Source of the DNA: Hephaestia sp. MAHUQ-44
GTDB taxonomy: Bacteria > Pseudomonadota > Alphaproteobacteria > Sphingomonadales > Sphingomonadaceae
Direction of reading: 5' to 3'
DNA: 64,000 nt
Assembly (NCBI RefSeq): GCF_023806085.1
Contig: NZ_JAMSLX010000015.1
Coordinates: forward strand, 1-64,000
The position numbers and the translations under genes were made by a program. The first letter of the stretch is position 1, and every line of letters begins with the position of its first letter. Of this stretch, positions 46,287-57,065 are shown one piece after another. The notes under the pieces were generated by a model. That model was not told the DNA's origin and ran no database searches. It saw nothing but the letters and a program-made list of their open reading frames with translations.

Positions 46287-46997
46287 TCAATGCTTCGGGA
46301 CGATCACCAGCTTGTAGGGAATGTAGAGCAGCACTTCGGATAACCCGGAGCGCGCCCATTCGACTGGGCGATTTAGCCCTTCAATCTCAACGCCATATTC
46401 ATCGCCAAGCTTCGCTGCCATGGATTTGGCGTCTGCGGCGATGATATCAGTGATCGCACCGCGGTACTGGTCTGGTGCAACAACCGAAAATGTCAAATCG
46501 TCGCTCGTTTCCATCAATGCGCGCCCAACCGGTTTCACCACCTTTACAAAACTGGCTATCTTCGCCTGAGCCGATCTCGCATCATTTCCGGCCCCAAGAG
46601 GAGCCTTCACAAGGAACGACAATTTTTGACTGTCCGGCCGACTGTCCTTCTTGAGCGATAAATTGCGGTAATTTTCCAATGTGACGATCTGCAATGTTTC
46701 ATCGCCGGATGCGATCTGAACGCCTGCATGAGGCGCTGCCGCAATAGCGTTTGCGAGCGTCTTATAAATCTCGTCCTGACGGAGACTTCCATCACGCGTA
46801 TCACCTGTAATGGTGACTTCCTGCACCGCAAAATCGGCGCTGCGTCGTAATCCCACCACTGGCATAGCTGCCGAATAGTCGATCCCTTCGCTACGCTTGG
46901 CGGTAACAATGACCTCTTGGCTACCTGTGTCCTGCGCGACGCTGTTAACTGGCAACATCACGCCAACCAGGGCCGATATGAACATTATGCGCTTCAT
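46287..46997 (-). CDS. Secreted conserved hypothetical protein
   Basis: 236 residues. Signal peptide at 1-21 (MKRIMFISALVGVMLPVNSVA). The mature protein begins QDTGSQEVIVTAKR, like the TonB-box-type start of sphingomonad proteins, but no receptor barrel follows. The body (VGLRRSADFAVQEVTITGDTRD... to VLLYIPYKLVIVPKH) resembles SIMPL/DUF541-like periplasmic proteins in length and layout, an uncertain match. GC content is lower than its neighbours. Start 46997 is favoured by the signal peptide; the frame is open to 47087. Confidence 0.7.
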   Translation of the reverse strand: MKRIMFISALVGVMLPVNSVAQDTGSQEVIVTAKRSEGIDYSAAMPVVGLRRSADFAVQEVTITGDTRDGSLRQDEIYKTLANAIAAAPHAGVQIASGDETLQIVTLENYRNLSLKKDSRPDSQKLSFLVKAPLGAGNDARSAQAKIASFVKVVKPVGRALMETSDDLTFSVVAPDQYRGAITDIIAADAKSMAAKLGDEYGVEIEGLNRPVEWARSGLSEVLLYIPYKLVIVPKH

Positions 46998-47175
46998 CGC
47001 TACCCCATCCCCCCATTTATAGATGTTACAAAACATCCGCGTCATCCTCGCATGGCGACATATTCGGCTCCGCACCAAGAGCCCCATTTCCGCTTACCAC
47101 CAATCATCGCCTTTCCCGCCCCGATGCCTGACGATCAAGTATTTCCACCAATGACGGCTTTGGGCGAAAGCACCC

Positions 47176-48966
47176 TCACCCTCGATAGAGCGCGTCGAGC
47201 CGGTCGCCGTAAACCTGCTTCAGGATATGCCGCCGGATCTTCATCGAGGGCGTGAGTTGCTCGTTCTCGATCGTGAACGGCTCGTCGGCGATGATGAAGC
47301 GGCGGATGCGTTCGATCTGTGACAGATCCTTGTTGACGCGTTCGACCGCGGCGCCGAGCGCGGCGCGATAATCGTGATCGTGGGCGAGGTTGGCGAAATT
47401 GCAGGGGTCGCCGCTTTTCGCACACCATTCGGCGGTCCATTCGGGATCGGGCACCAGCGTCGCGACCATATAGGGCTTGCGGTCGCCCGCGATCATCGCC
47501 TGCATGATCTCGGGCTGGAGCGTGAGCATCCCCTCCACCTTCTGCGGGGCGATATTGTCGCCCTTGTCGTTGATGATGAGGTCTTTCTTGCGATCGGTGA
47601 TCTTGATCCGCCCTTTGGCGTCGATCTCGCCGATGTCACCGGTGTGGAGCCAGCCATCCTTGAGCACGCGCGCGGTTTCATCCTCGTTGCGCCAATAGCC
47701 GTGCATCACGAGTTCGCCGCGCACGAGGATTTCGCCATCCTCGGCGATGCGGACCTCGGTATCGGCGAGCGGCGGGCCGACCGTATCCATCCTGAGGCCC
47801 GCCGAGGGGCGGTTGCACGAGATGACGGGCGCCGCCTCGGTCTGGCCATAGCCTTGCAGGAAGGTCAGCCCCAGCGACTGGAAGAAGATGCCGATTTCGG
47901 GATTGAGCGGCGCGCCGCCCGAGACCATCGCCTTCATCCGGCCGCCGAAGCGCCTGGCGATCTTGGGCATCAGCGTGCGGTGGAGCAGCAGCTTCATTGG
48001 CGCATCGATGACGCGCCGGCGCCCCTCATAATCGCGCGCGCCCACCGATTGCGCGCGATCGAGCAACCATGCCGGCAGCTTGCCCTGTTTCTCGATTGCC
48101 TTGGAAATGCGCGTGCGCAGCACCTCGAACAGCCGCGGCACGACGACCATGATCGTCGGGCGGACTTCCTCGATATTCGAGGCGAGCTTTTCCAGCCCTT
48201 CGGCATAATAGATCTGCGCGCCGAGCCCGATCGGGAAATGCTGGCCGCCGGTATGTTCGTACGCATGGGAAAGGGGGAGGAACGACAGGAAAACCTCGTC
48301 GTCCCACCCGAAATCCTCCGCGATCAGGCGCGCGCAACCGTTGACGTTGTGCAGGATCGCGCCGTGATGCTGCATCACGCCGCGCGGGGCGCCGCCGGTG
48401 CCGCTGGTGTAGATGATACACGCCAGATCCTCGCGCGCGAAATCGGCTTTCGCCGCGACCGCGTCGGGATCGGCGGGATGCGCGGCCATCAGATCGGCCC
48501 ACACATGGGCCTCGTAGGCGCCCGATTGAGCCGCGCGCAGATCCTCCATCCCGATCACGATCCGGGCGTGCGAGGATCGGATCACCGCGGGCAGCACCGT
48601 TCTGGCGAGCTTCGCGTTCGAGACGATCACCGCCGCCGCGCCCGAATTCTCGATGATATGGACGTGATCGCGTTCGGTATTGGTGGTGTAGGTCGGCACC
48701 GTCACACAGCCCGCGGCCATGATCGCGAGGTCGCTGATGCACCATTCGGGGCGATTTTCGGACACGAGCATCACGCGATCGCCGCGCTGGAGCCCCAGCG
48801 CCCGAAGCGCGGTGGCGAGACTCGCGACGTCGCGCGCGGCCTCGGCCCAGGTCGTTGCGACCCAGCCGCCATTCTGCTTGCGCCACAGGAACGGCTTGTC
48901 CCCGCCCTCGCGGGCTCGTTTGAAGAACATCGCGACGAGGTTGGGGAAATGTTCGAGCGTGCGCAT
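47176..48966 (-). CDS. Long-chain acyl-CoA synthetase (AMP-forming)
   Basis: 596 residues. Activates fatty acids with ATP and CoA. The AMP-binding P-loop is CIIYTSGTGGAPRGVMQHHG, followed by LSFLPLSHAYEHTGG, the QGYGQTEAAPVISCN adenine motif, WLHTGDIGEIDAKGRIKITDRKKDLII and the catalytic Lys near LTPSMKIRRHILKQ. It resembles the FadD15/long-chain type that lacks membrane segments. AGGAGAGACG is just before the start. With the large acyl-CoA dehydrogenase it would feed beta-oxidation. Confidence 0.94.
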   Translation of the reverse strand: MRTLEHFPNLVAMFFKRAREGGDKPFLWRKQNGGWVATTWAEAARDVASLATALRALGLQRGDRVMLVSENRPEWCISDLAIMAAGCVTVPTYTTNTERDHVHIIENSGAAAVIVSNAKLARTVLPAVIRSSHARIVIGMEDLRAAQSGAYEAHVWADLMAAHPADPDAVAAKADFAREDLACIIYTSGTGGAPRGVMQHHGAILHNVNGCARLIAEDFGWDDEVFLSFLPLSHAYEHTGGQHFPIGLGAQIYYAEGLEKLASNIEEVRPTIMVVVPRLFEVLRTRISKAIEKQGKLPAWLLDRAQSVGARDYEGRRRVIDAPMKLLLHRTLMPKIARRFGGRMKAMVSGGAPLNPEIGIFFQSLGLTFLQGYGQTEAAPVISCNRPSAGLRMDTVGPPLADTEVRIAEDGEILVRGELVMHGYWRNEDETARVLKDGWLHTGDIGEIDAKGRIKITDRKKDLIINDKGDNIAPQKVEGMLTLQPEIMQAMIAGDRKPYMVATLVPDPEWTAEWCAKSGDPCNFANLAHDHDYRAALGAAVERVNKDLSQIERIRRFIIADEPFTIENEQLTPSMKIRRHILKQVYGDRLDALYRG

Positions 48967-49041
48967 CGTCTCTCCTGGCCGGCTATCGCCGCCTTAGGAT
49001 GTCGAGCCTAGCGTGCTGCGTCGCACTGGCAAGATGCTATG

Positions 49042-50076
49042 CTATGCGCCTGTTCCCACGGCCTGTGCAACGCTTGCGAACCCATCGCGCCGTAGCCGCT
49101 CGGCGAGCCCGCGCGCGATCCGGCGCGGCAGCCCCGGCCCTTGGTAGACTAGTGCCGAATAGAGCTGGATCAGGCTCGCGCCGGCGCGAATCCGGGCATA
49201 GGCTTCCTCGGCGTCGCCGATCCCGCCGGCTGAGATCAGCGGCAGGACGCCGCCGGTCGCGCGGCGGAAACCGGCGAGCGCGGCACGGGCGAGCGGTGCC
49301 AGCGGGGCACCCGACAGCCCGCCTGCTTCGCCGCGGTGGCGGGCGTGCAGCGCGGGGCGCGAGATCGTGGTGTTGGCGACGATCAGCGCATCGACACGGT
49401 GCGCGATCGCAGCGTGCGCGATCGCCTCGATCGCGGCGGGATCGAGATCGGGCGCGACCTTGAGGAACAGCGGCGTCGTCCCGCGCGCTTCGTGCGCCGC
49501 CGTCAGCAGCTCGTCGAGCGCGGCGCCGTGTTGCAGATCGCGCAGACCGGGGGTGTTGGGCGAGCTGATGTTGATCGTCACATAATCGGCGATCGGTGCG
49601 GCGCGCGTCACGCCGGTTCGGTAATCGGCGATGCGATCGCGCGAGTCCTTGTTGGCGCCGACGTTGATGCCGAGGATGCCGCGGCGTTTCGCCTTGCCCA
49701 CACGGTGCAGCGCGGCGTCGATGCCGCCGTTGTTGAACCCCATCCGGTTGATGACGGCATGGTCCTCGGTCAGGCGGAACAGGCGGGGGCGGGGGTTGCC
49801 GGGCTGGGGCAGCGGGGTCAGCGTGCCGATCTCGACCGCGCCGAAGCCGAGCGCGAACAGCCCGTCGATCGCGCGCCCGTCCTTGTCGAGCCCGGCCGCG
49901 AGCCCGATCGGACTGGCGAAGCGCAGCCCCGCCAGTTCGGTGGCGAGCAACGGGTCGGGCGCGCGCGCGCCGAACGGCGTGCCCAGCATGCCCCAGGCCG
50001 CGAGCGATTCGATCGCGACGCCGTGCGCGCGTTCGGCATCGAGCGCGAACAACGCGCGGGAAAGTCCTCCAGTCAT
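49042..50076 (-). CDS. pyrD: Dihydroorotate dehydrogenase (quinone), class 2
   Basis: 344 residues. Membrane-associated FMN enzyme that oxidises dihydroorotate with ubiquinone in pyrimidine synthesis. Class 2 features: the N-terminal amphipathic helix region, GLAAGLDKDG, NRMGFNNGG, catalytic Ser in NISSPNTPGLRDLQ, IVANTTISRP and LISAGGIGDAEEAYARIRAGA. Start 50076 is where family similarity begins (MTGGLSRALFALDAE); the frame is open to 50178. Confidence 0.95.
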   Translation of the reverse strand: MTGGLSRALFALDAERAHGVAIESLAAWGMLGTPFGARAPDPLLATELAGLRFASPIGLAAGLDKDGRAIDGLFALGFGAVEIGTLTPLPQPGNPRPRLFRLTEDHAVINRMGFNNGGIDAALHRVGKAKRRGILGINVGANKDSRDRIADYRTGVTRAAPIADYVTINISSPNTPGLRDLQHGAALDELLTAAHEARGTTPLFLKVAPDLDPAAIEAIAHAAIAHRVDALIVANTTISRPALHARHRGEAGGLSGAPLAPLARAALAGFRRATGGVLPLISAGGIGDAEEAYARIRAGASLIQLYSALVYQGPGLPRRIARGLAERLRRDGFASVAQAVGTGA

Positions 50077-50179
50077 CGCGCGTCCATGGCACCGGCGGTG
50101 CGGTGCGTCAAAGCGATGAGTGTCGGATTCTTCCAATACAACGCGCGCGATAGCGGCCAGAACTACCGCGCGACCCAAA

Positions 50180-50202
50180 GAATTCTCGTTTTGGGAATTC
50201 TC
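50180..50202. promoter_or_regulatory. Direct repeat GAATTCTC upstream of araC-type gene
   Basis: GAATTCTC occurs at 50180-50187 and again at 50195-50202, a 15-bp period, in the divergent gap between pyrD and the AraC gene. Paired direct repeats are the usual form of AraC-type binding sites; this assignment is inference. Confidence 0.35.
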
Positions 50203-50211
50203 ACCTTAGCT

Positions 50212-50246
50212 GGCCCGGCGGCTTCAGCCGACCGGGCCGCTTTTCT
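50212..50246 (+). terminator. Terminator-like hairpin in the leader of the AraC gene
   Basis: GGCCCGG and CCGGGCC pair around an inner GGCT/AGCC stem, followed by GCTTTTCTTC. It is oriented to stop plus-strand transcripts just before the AraC gene; no plus-strand gene lies upstream in this gap, so it may act as an attenuator. Confidence 0.5.
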
Positions 50247-50298
50247 TCGCGGCCAAATCGGCCTAAACTCGGCAATAAAAGCCGGGTGAAAATGGGTC

Positions 50299-51156
50299 AT
50301 GCCTGAAATCGAGTTGGAATACGCCATCCCATCGGCCAACGCCGCCGACTTCGTGACGCTATTCTATCATTTTCGCGCCGACATCCAGTCGTTCGAGGAT
50401 ACCGAGCGGGCCGATCACGCACAATTGCGCTTTCGGCTGACAGGAGGCGTTGCGACCTATGTGATGCCCGACGGGAGCGTTCAGGAAGGCGGGCCGATCC
50501 ACATCATCGGGCCGACGACGGGGGCGATGAAGGTTTCGGTCGAAGGCCCGGTGCACGCCTTCGGATGCGGCATTACGCCGACCGGATGGGCGACGATGCT
50601 GGGGGTGGACGCCTCGGGCATGATCAACCGCGTGGTCGATGCGCACGACGTGTTCGGCCGCGACGTGCTGCGCCGTGCGCGGCGTGCGCTGATCGACGCG
50701 CCCGACATGGCGGCGATGGCCAGGATCGGGGAGGAACTGATCAGCACGCTCGTCGCCCGCCGCGATGGGGGCGCGCATGCTTTCGTCAGCCATGTCGACG
50801 CGTGGCTTGCCGATAGCGTTTCACCGCAGATCGAGGACCTGGTGGCCGTGACGCGGCTGTCGCGGCGTCAGGTCGAGCGCAAGTGCAACGCGCTCTATGG
50901 CGCGCCACCCAAGTTGCTGGCGCGAAAATACCGCGCCCTGCGCGCGGCGGTGGCGCTGGTTTCCAACGATGCGTCGCTCGACGACGTGCTCGAACGCGGT
51001 TTTTACGACCAGTCGCACTTGATTCGGGAGATCAAGCAATTCACCGGGCTGACGCCGCGCCAGATCAAGGCCGAGCCGTCGGCGCTCGCCCGACTGACCT
51101 TCGCGCAGCGCCACGCACTGGGCGGGCTGGTCAACCCGTTGATCAGCGACACCTGA
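50299..51156 (+). CDS. AraC-family transcriptional regulator
   Basis: 285 residues. An N-terminal sensor-like region of unknown ligand (about 1-170, with MPDGSVQEGGPIHIIGPTTGAM) is followed by an AraC DNA-binding domain at about 185-265: LVAVTRLSRRQVERKCNALYGAPPKLLARKYRALRAA and DDVLERGFYDQSHLIREIKQFTGLTPRQIK. It lies directly upstream of the suf regulatory region in the same direction, but about 150 bases and its own hairpin-bearing leader suggest a separate unit. Confidence 0.9.
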   Translation: MPEIELEYAIPSANAADFVTLFYHFRADIQSFEDTERADHAQLRFRLTGGVATYVMPDGSVQEGGPIHIIGPTTGAMKVSVEGPVHAFGCGITPTGWATMLGVDASGMINRVVDAHDVFGRDVLRRARRALIDAPDMAAMARIGEELISTLVARRDGGAHAFVSHVDAWLADSVSPQIEDLVAVTRLSRRQVERKCNALYGAPPKLLARKYRALRAAVALVSNDASLDDVLERGFYDQSHLIREIKQFTGLTPRQIKAEPSALARLTFAQRHALGGLVNPLISDT

Positions 51157-51157
51157 G

Positions 51158-51176
51158 TTGCGAGTGATTCTCATCG
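51158..51176. promoter_or_regulatory. Fur-box-like site upstream of suf operon
   Basis: TTGCGAGTGATTCTCATCG resembles the Fur-type consensus with the central ATGATTCTCAT core (here GTGATTCTCAT). It lies about 130 bases upstream of the rrf2-like gene and would link suf expression to iron level. Confidence 0.45.
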
Positions 51177-51218
51177 GTTTTGACGGTTGACGTAAGCCTC
51201 TCGCGCTCCCATTTGACC

Positions 51219-51241
51219 AATCGGAACGAATCAGTCCGATT
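51219..51241. promoter_or_regulatory. Inverted repeat, candidate Rrf2-regulator operator
   Basis: AATCGGA and TCCGATT form a perfect 7-bp inverted repeat with a 9-base centre, extended by CC/GG on the outside. It overlaps a possible -35 (TTGACC at 51213), a position suited to autorepression by the Rrf2 protein encoded next. Confidence 0.5.
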
Positions 51242-51307
51242 TGGATCGCGCGCTTCCGGATGGAGCGGAAACCGGTTTTCGCTGGAAGCGCGCCATTTGG
51301 GAATGTC

Positions 51308-51789
51308 ATGCGTCTTTCGAGCCTCGCCGATTATGCGATCGTGATCCTGAGCGCCGCCGCACGCCGGTGTGGGGCGCGTGGGCGGTTGAACGCGACAATG
51401 CTCGCCGAGGAAACGGGGATCCCGCTGCCCACGGTGCAGAAGCTGGTCAGCAAGCTCTCCGGTGCGGGTCTGATCGAGACGCTGCGCGGCACCGGCGGCG
51501 GCCTGCGCCTGGCGCGGCCGCCGGCGACGATCAACCTCGCCGACATTATCGAAGCGGTCGAAGGCCCGATTGCGATGACGACCTGTCTCGAACAGGGGCG
51601 CGCCGAATGTTGCATCGAGGAGAATTGTCGCGTGAAGCCGCATTGGAGCATCGTCAACAGTGCGGTGCGTGATGCACTCGCCGCGGTGAGCCTGGCATCG
51701 CTTTCCTCTTTTCCCGCTGCCGGTCCCGCGTTGGGCGGCGCACATATCGCCCCCGGCCATCGCCGGGCAGGTGCAGAGGTGTTGAACTG

Positions 51790-51790
<1 letters not shown>
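51308..51790 (+). CDS. Rrf2-family regulator of Fe-S cluster assembly (SUF type)
   Basis: 160 residues. Begins [20 protein letters not shown] with the Rrf2 winged helix ([32 protein letters not shown]). Cys93, Cys101, Cys102 and Cys107 form a C-x7-C-C-x4-C group suited to holding an Fe-S cluster for sensing. Family members placed ahead of sufB repress the operon when clusters are sufficient. Its TGA overlaps the sufB ATG by one base (TGATG). Start 51308 is set by homology. Confidence 0.92.
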
Positions 51791-53253
<1,463 letters not shown>

Positions 53254-53261
53254 TCGCAGCC

Positions 53262-53350
53262 TGCCATCATGCCGGACCTGTTCCGGCATTCAATGAGCCG
53301 CAAGCGCTGGCGCTCGTGGAGAGTTGGCCCCCGGAACACGTCCGGGGTGG
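53262..53350. repeat. Two-hairpin intergenic repeat between sufB and sufC
   Basis: Two hairpins, ATGCCGGA-cctgt-TCCGGCAT (53269-53289) and CCCCGGA-acacg-TCCGGGG (53329-53347), lie in the 164-base gap between sufB and sufC. This pair layout is a familiar alphaproteobacterial intergenic repeat. It breaks an otherwise tightly packed operon. Confidence 0.75.
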
Positions 53351-53417
53351 CGAAACAACATTCTCGTTATTTGCGGCAGGCGGATGCCGCCGCTCAGTAG
53401 ATTGAAGACGGAAGCCA

Positions 53418-54161
<744 letters not shown>

Positions 54162-54188
54162 TGGAAGCTTCACAGATCGGGAGGCGTT

Positions 54189-55271
54189 ATGACGGACGTG
54201 CTTGATCTCCCCACGCGCCGGCACGAGGAATGGCGCTGGTCGCGGCTCGATGCGCTGCCGGCGCTCGCCGCGACGCCGCGTGGTTCGGCGCAGGATGCTG
54301 CACAGCATTTCATCGGTCTCGGCGGCCCGCAACTCGTGTTCGTCGATGGCGTGCTCGATGAGGGGGCGAGTGTCCCCGGCCGCGTCAGCGTCGAGGCGCT
54401 CGATCTGGTCACCGATCATCCACTTGGCCGGCACGCGACCGGAGCGGGCTGGTCGCTGACGCTTGACGCCGAACAGGCTGCCGAGCCGATCGAGATCGTC
54501 CACGTCGCTTCGGGGGGCGCCAATCATCTGCCCGCGCGCATCATGCTCGCCGAGGGGGCGGTGGCGTCGATCGTCGAAACCTATGTCGGCGCGGGCTGGT
54601 CGAACCGGCTGACGCAGATCGAACTCGCGCGCTCGGCGCGGCTGATGCGTTCGGTGCGGCTGTTGCAGGCATCGGGCTTCGTATCGGTGCGTGACGAGGC
54701 GCTGGTGGGCAAACATGCCAACCTCGTGTCGATCTTCCTTGGCGCGGGCGGGATGGATTGCCGCATCGATGGCGCGATCAATGTTCATGGCGACACGGCG
54801 TTCGCCGAAATGGGCGGTGCCTTGCTGACCGAGCGCGAGCAGCATCAGGAATGCGCGGTGGCGGTGCGTCACGATGCGGTGGGCGGCAAGAGCCGGCAGG
54901 TCTGGCGCGCGGTGGCCAAGGACAAATCGGCGGTGAGCCTGGCGGCGCGGGTCGAGGTGGCACGGGCTGCGCAGAAGACCGATGGCGAGCAATCGTTACG
55001 CGGGCTGCTGCTCGATCGCACCGCGACGGTGAACCTCAAGCCCGAACTGGAGATTTTCGCCGACGACGTCAAATGCGCGCACGGCGCGACGGTGGGCGAA
55101 CTCGATGCCCGCGCATTGTTCTATCTCGAAAGCCGCGGAATCGCACCGGCGCGCGCGCGCGGCCTGTTGACGCGGGCGTTTGTCGCGGATGCGCTCGACT
55201 GGATCGACAACGAAACGGTCAGGGACGCCTTCGCCGCCGATGCCGAACGCTGGCTGGAGAAGGCATTATGA
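54189..55271 (+). CDS. sufD: Fe-S assembly protein SufD
   Basis: 360 residues, paralogue of SufB. It ends with the conserved KPELEIFADDVKCAHGATVGELDARALFYLESRGI block, including the Cys and His of the SufB-SufD interface where clusters form. The N-terminal part is diverged and shorter than in E. coli, as usual for SufD. The stop overlaps the sufS start by ATGA. Confidence 0.95.
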   Translation: MTDVLDLPTRRHEEWRWSRLDALPALAATPRGSAQDAAQHFIGLGGPQLVFVDGVLDEGASVPGRVSVEALDLVTDHPLGRHATGAGWSLTLDAEQAAEPIEIVHVASGGANHLPARIMLAEGAVASIVETYVGAGWSNRLTQIELARSARLMRSVRLLQASGFVSVRDEALVGKHANLVSIFLGAGGMDCRIDGAINVHGDTAFAEMGGALLTEREQHQECAVAVRHDAVGGKSRQVWRAVAKDKSAVSLAARVEVARAAQKTDGEQSLRGLLLDRTATVNLKPELEIFADDVKCAHGATVGELDARALFYLESRGIAPARARGLLTRAFVADALDWIDNETVRDAFAADAERWLEKAL

Positions 55272-56506
55272 CGACGGCGTTGGCGACACGCACGCCTGAT
55301 CTTCCCGCCAACGGCCTGCTTGATGTGCGGGCCGATTTTCCGGCGATCCCGGCGGGCTGGGCGTATCTCGATAGCGCGGCGACCGCGCAGAAGCCGCGCT
55401 CCGTCGTCGATGCGATCACGCGGGCTTATGGTGAGACCTACGCCACGGTCCATCGCGGCGTCTATCAGCGCTCGGCGGATATGACGCTGGCCTATGAGGC
55501 TGCACGCAAGCGAGTCGCCACCTTCATCGGTGCGCTGTCGGCGGACGAGGTGGTGTTCGTGCGCGGCGCGACCGAGGGAATCAACCTCGTCGCTGAGTGC
55601 TGGGCGGGGACGCAGCTTCGCGCGGGCGACCGTATCCTGCTGTCGATGCTCGAACATCATTCCAATATCGTGCCGTGGCAGCTTGTCGCCGAGCGTGTGG
55701 GTGCCGCAATCGACGTCGTGCCGCTGACCGGCGACGGCCGGATCGATCTCGACGCGATGGCGGCGATGCTGACCGAGCAGCACAAACTGGTTGCGCTGGC
55801 GCATGTCTCGAACGTGCTCGGCTCGGTGCTCGACGTGAAGCGTGCGGTCGCGCTGGCGCATGGCGTTGGTGCGAAATTGCTGGTCGACGGCTGTCAGGCG
55901 GTGCCGCGGTTGCCCGTCAACGTCGCTGATCTAGGCTGCGATTTCTATACCTTCTCGGGCCACAAGCTCTACGGCCCAACCGGGATCGGCGTGCTGTGGG
56001 GCAGGGCCGACTTGCTCGACGCGATGCCGCCTTATCAGGGTGGCGGATCGATGATCGATCGCGTCACCTTCGAGCGTACCACCTATGCACCACCGCCCGC
56101 ACGCTTTGAGGCCGGGACGCCGCATATCGTCGGCGTCGTCGGGCTGCACGCGGCGATCGATTATGTCGACAGCGTCGGGCTCGAGCGCATCCATGCGCAT
56201 GAAGTGGCGCTGGTGCGCGAGGCGCGCGCGGCGATGGCGGCGCTCAACAGCGTCAGCGTGTTCGGGCCCGAAGATTCGGCAGGCATTTTGAGCTTTGCGG
56301 TCGAGGGGGTGCATCCCCATGACGTCGCTACCATATTGGACGAGGGCCAGGTCGCGATCCGCGCCGGGCATCATTGCGCGCAGCCGCTGATGGATGCGCT
56401 GGGCGTGCCGGCAACCGCGCGCGCGAGCTTTGGGATCTACAACGGCCCGCAGGATGTGGCGGCGCTGATCAAAGGGATCGAACGGGTGACGAGGATCTTC
56501 GGATGA
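55268..56506 (+). CDS. sufS: Cysteine desulfurase SufS
   Basis: 412 residues. PLP enzyme that takes sulphur from cysteine for Fe-S assembly. Group II (SufS) pattern: YLDSAATAQKPRSVVDA, PLP lysine Lys233 in FSGHKLYGPTGIGVLWG and the active Cys370 in IRAGHHCAQPLM. The partner SufE is not in this window. Overlaps sufD and the next gene by 4 bases each, a sign of coupled translation. Confidence 0.97.
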   Translation: MTTALATRTPDLPANGLLDVRADFPAIPAGWAYLDSAATAQKPRSVVDAITRAYGETYATVHRGVYQRSADMTLAYEAARKRVATFIGALSADEVVFVRGATEGINLVAECWAGTQLRAGDRILLSMLEHHSNIVPWQLVAERVGAAIDVVPLTGDGRIDLDAMAAMLTEQHKLVALAHVSNVLGSVLDVKRAVALAHGVGAKLLVDGCQAVPRLPVNVADLGCDFYTFSGHKLYGPTGIGVLWGRADLLDAMPPYQGGGSMIDRVTFERTTYAPPPARFEAGTPHIVGVVGLHAAIDYVDSVGLERIHAHEVALVREARAAMAALNSVSVFGPEDSAGILSFAVEGVHPHDVATILDEGQVAIRAGHHCAQPLMDALGVPATARASFGIYNGPQDVAALIKGIERVTRIFG

Positions 56507-56967
56507 ACGAAGAGCGCAAGATTGTGGTCGAAGAAGTCGATGCCGTGCCGCCGCCACCCAAGGCGCGCGTCGAGAGCGTGGTGGAGACGTTCGAGCGCAA
56601 ACGCGACTATCTCGATGGATTTCTCGCCCAGAAGCCGGAGCCGGTTGCTGGTGGTGAGCCGGGTGGGGCGCTGTACGAGGCGGTGATCGATGCGCTCAAG
56701 GAGATTTACGATCCCGAGATCCCGGTGAATATCTACGATCTCGGGCTGATCTACGGGGTCGAGGTGGCCGAGGGCGGGCATGTCGCCGTCACGATGACGC
56801 TGACGACGCCGCATTGCCCGGTCGCCGAGTCGATGCCCGGCGAGGTCGAATTGCGCGTCAGTTCGGTGCCGGGGGTGGCGACCGCCGATGTCGACCTGGT
56901 CTGGGACCCGCCATGGGACCCGCAGAAGATGAGCGATGACGCCAAGCTCGAATTGGGTATGTTGTAG
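56503..56967 (+). CDS. sufT: SUF-system assembly protein with MIP18/DUF59 domain
   Basis: 154 residues. A variable N-terminal 50 residues is followed by a DUF59/MIP18 domain: YEAVIDALKEIYDPEIPVNIYDLGLIYGVEV, TMTLTTPHCPVAESMP with the conserved Cys, and VWDPPWDPQKMSDDAK. Such proteins help mature Fe-S proteins. The start overlaps the sufS stop (ATGA). Confidence 0.94.
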   Translation: MNEERKIVVEEVDAVPPPPKARVESVVETFERKRDYLDGFLAQKPEPVAGGEPGGALYEAVIDALKEIYDPEIPVNIYDLGLIYGVEVAEGGHVAVTMTLTTPHCPVAESMPGEVELRVSSVPGVATADVDLVWDPPWDPQKMSDDAKLELGML

Positions 56968-56982
56968 ATGCCTGCTGAGTTT

Positions 56983-57041
56983 GAGGAGCTGGAACGGCCG
57001 CCGCCGAGGGGGGTGGGGAAAGCATACCGCCCCAGCTCCTC
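56983..57041. repeat. Inverted repeat between sufT and sufA
   Basis: GAGGAGCTGG (56983-56992) and CCAGCTCCTC (57032-57041) are perfect 10-bp reverse complements around 39 bases. The RNA could fold into a stem just upstream of the sufA ribosome site. A 33-codon frame (56968-57069) spans it and overlaps the sufA start. Confidence 0.55.
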
Positions 57042-57065
57042 TGCCTTGGGGGCGTGGAGAAGACG

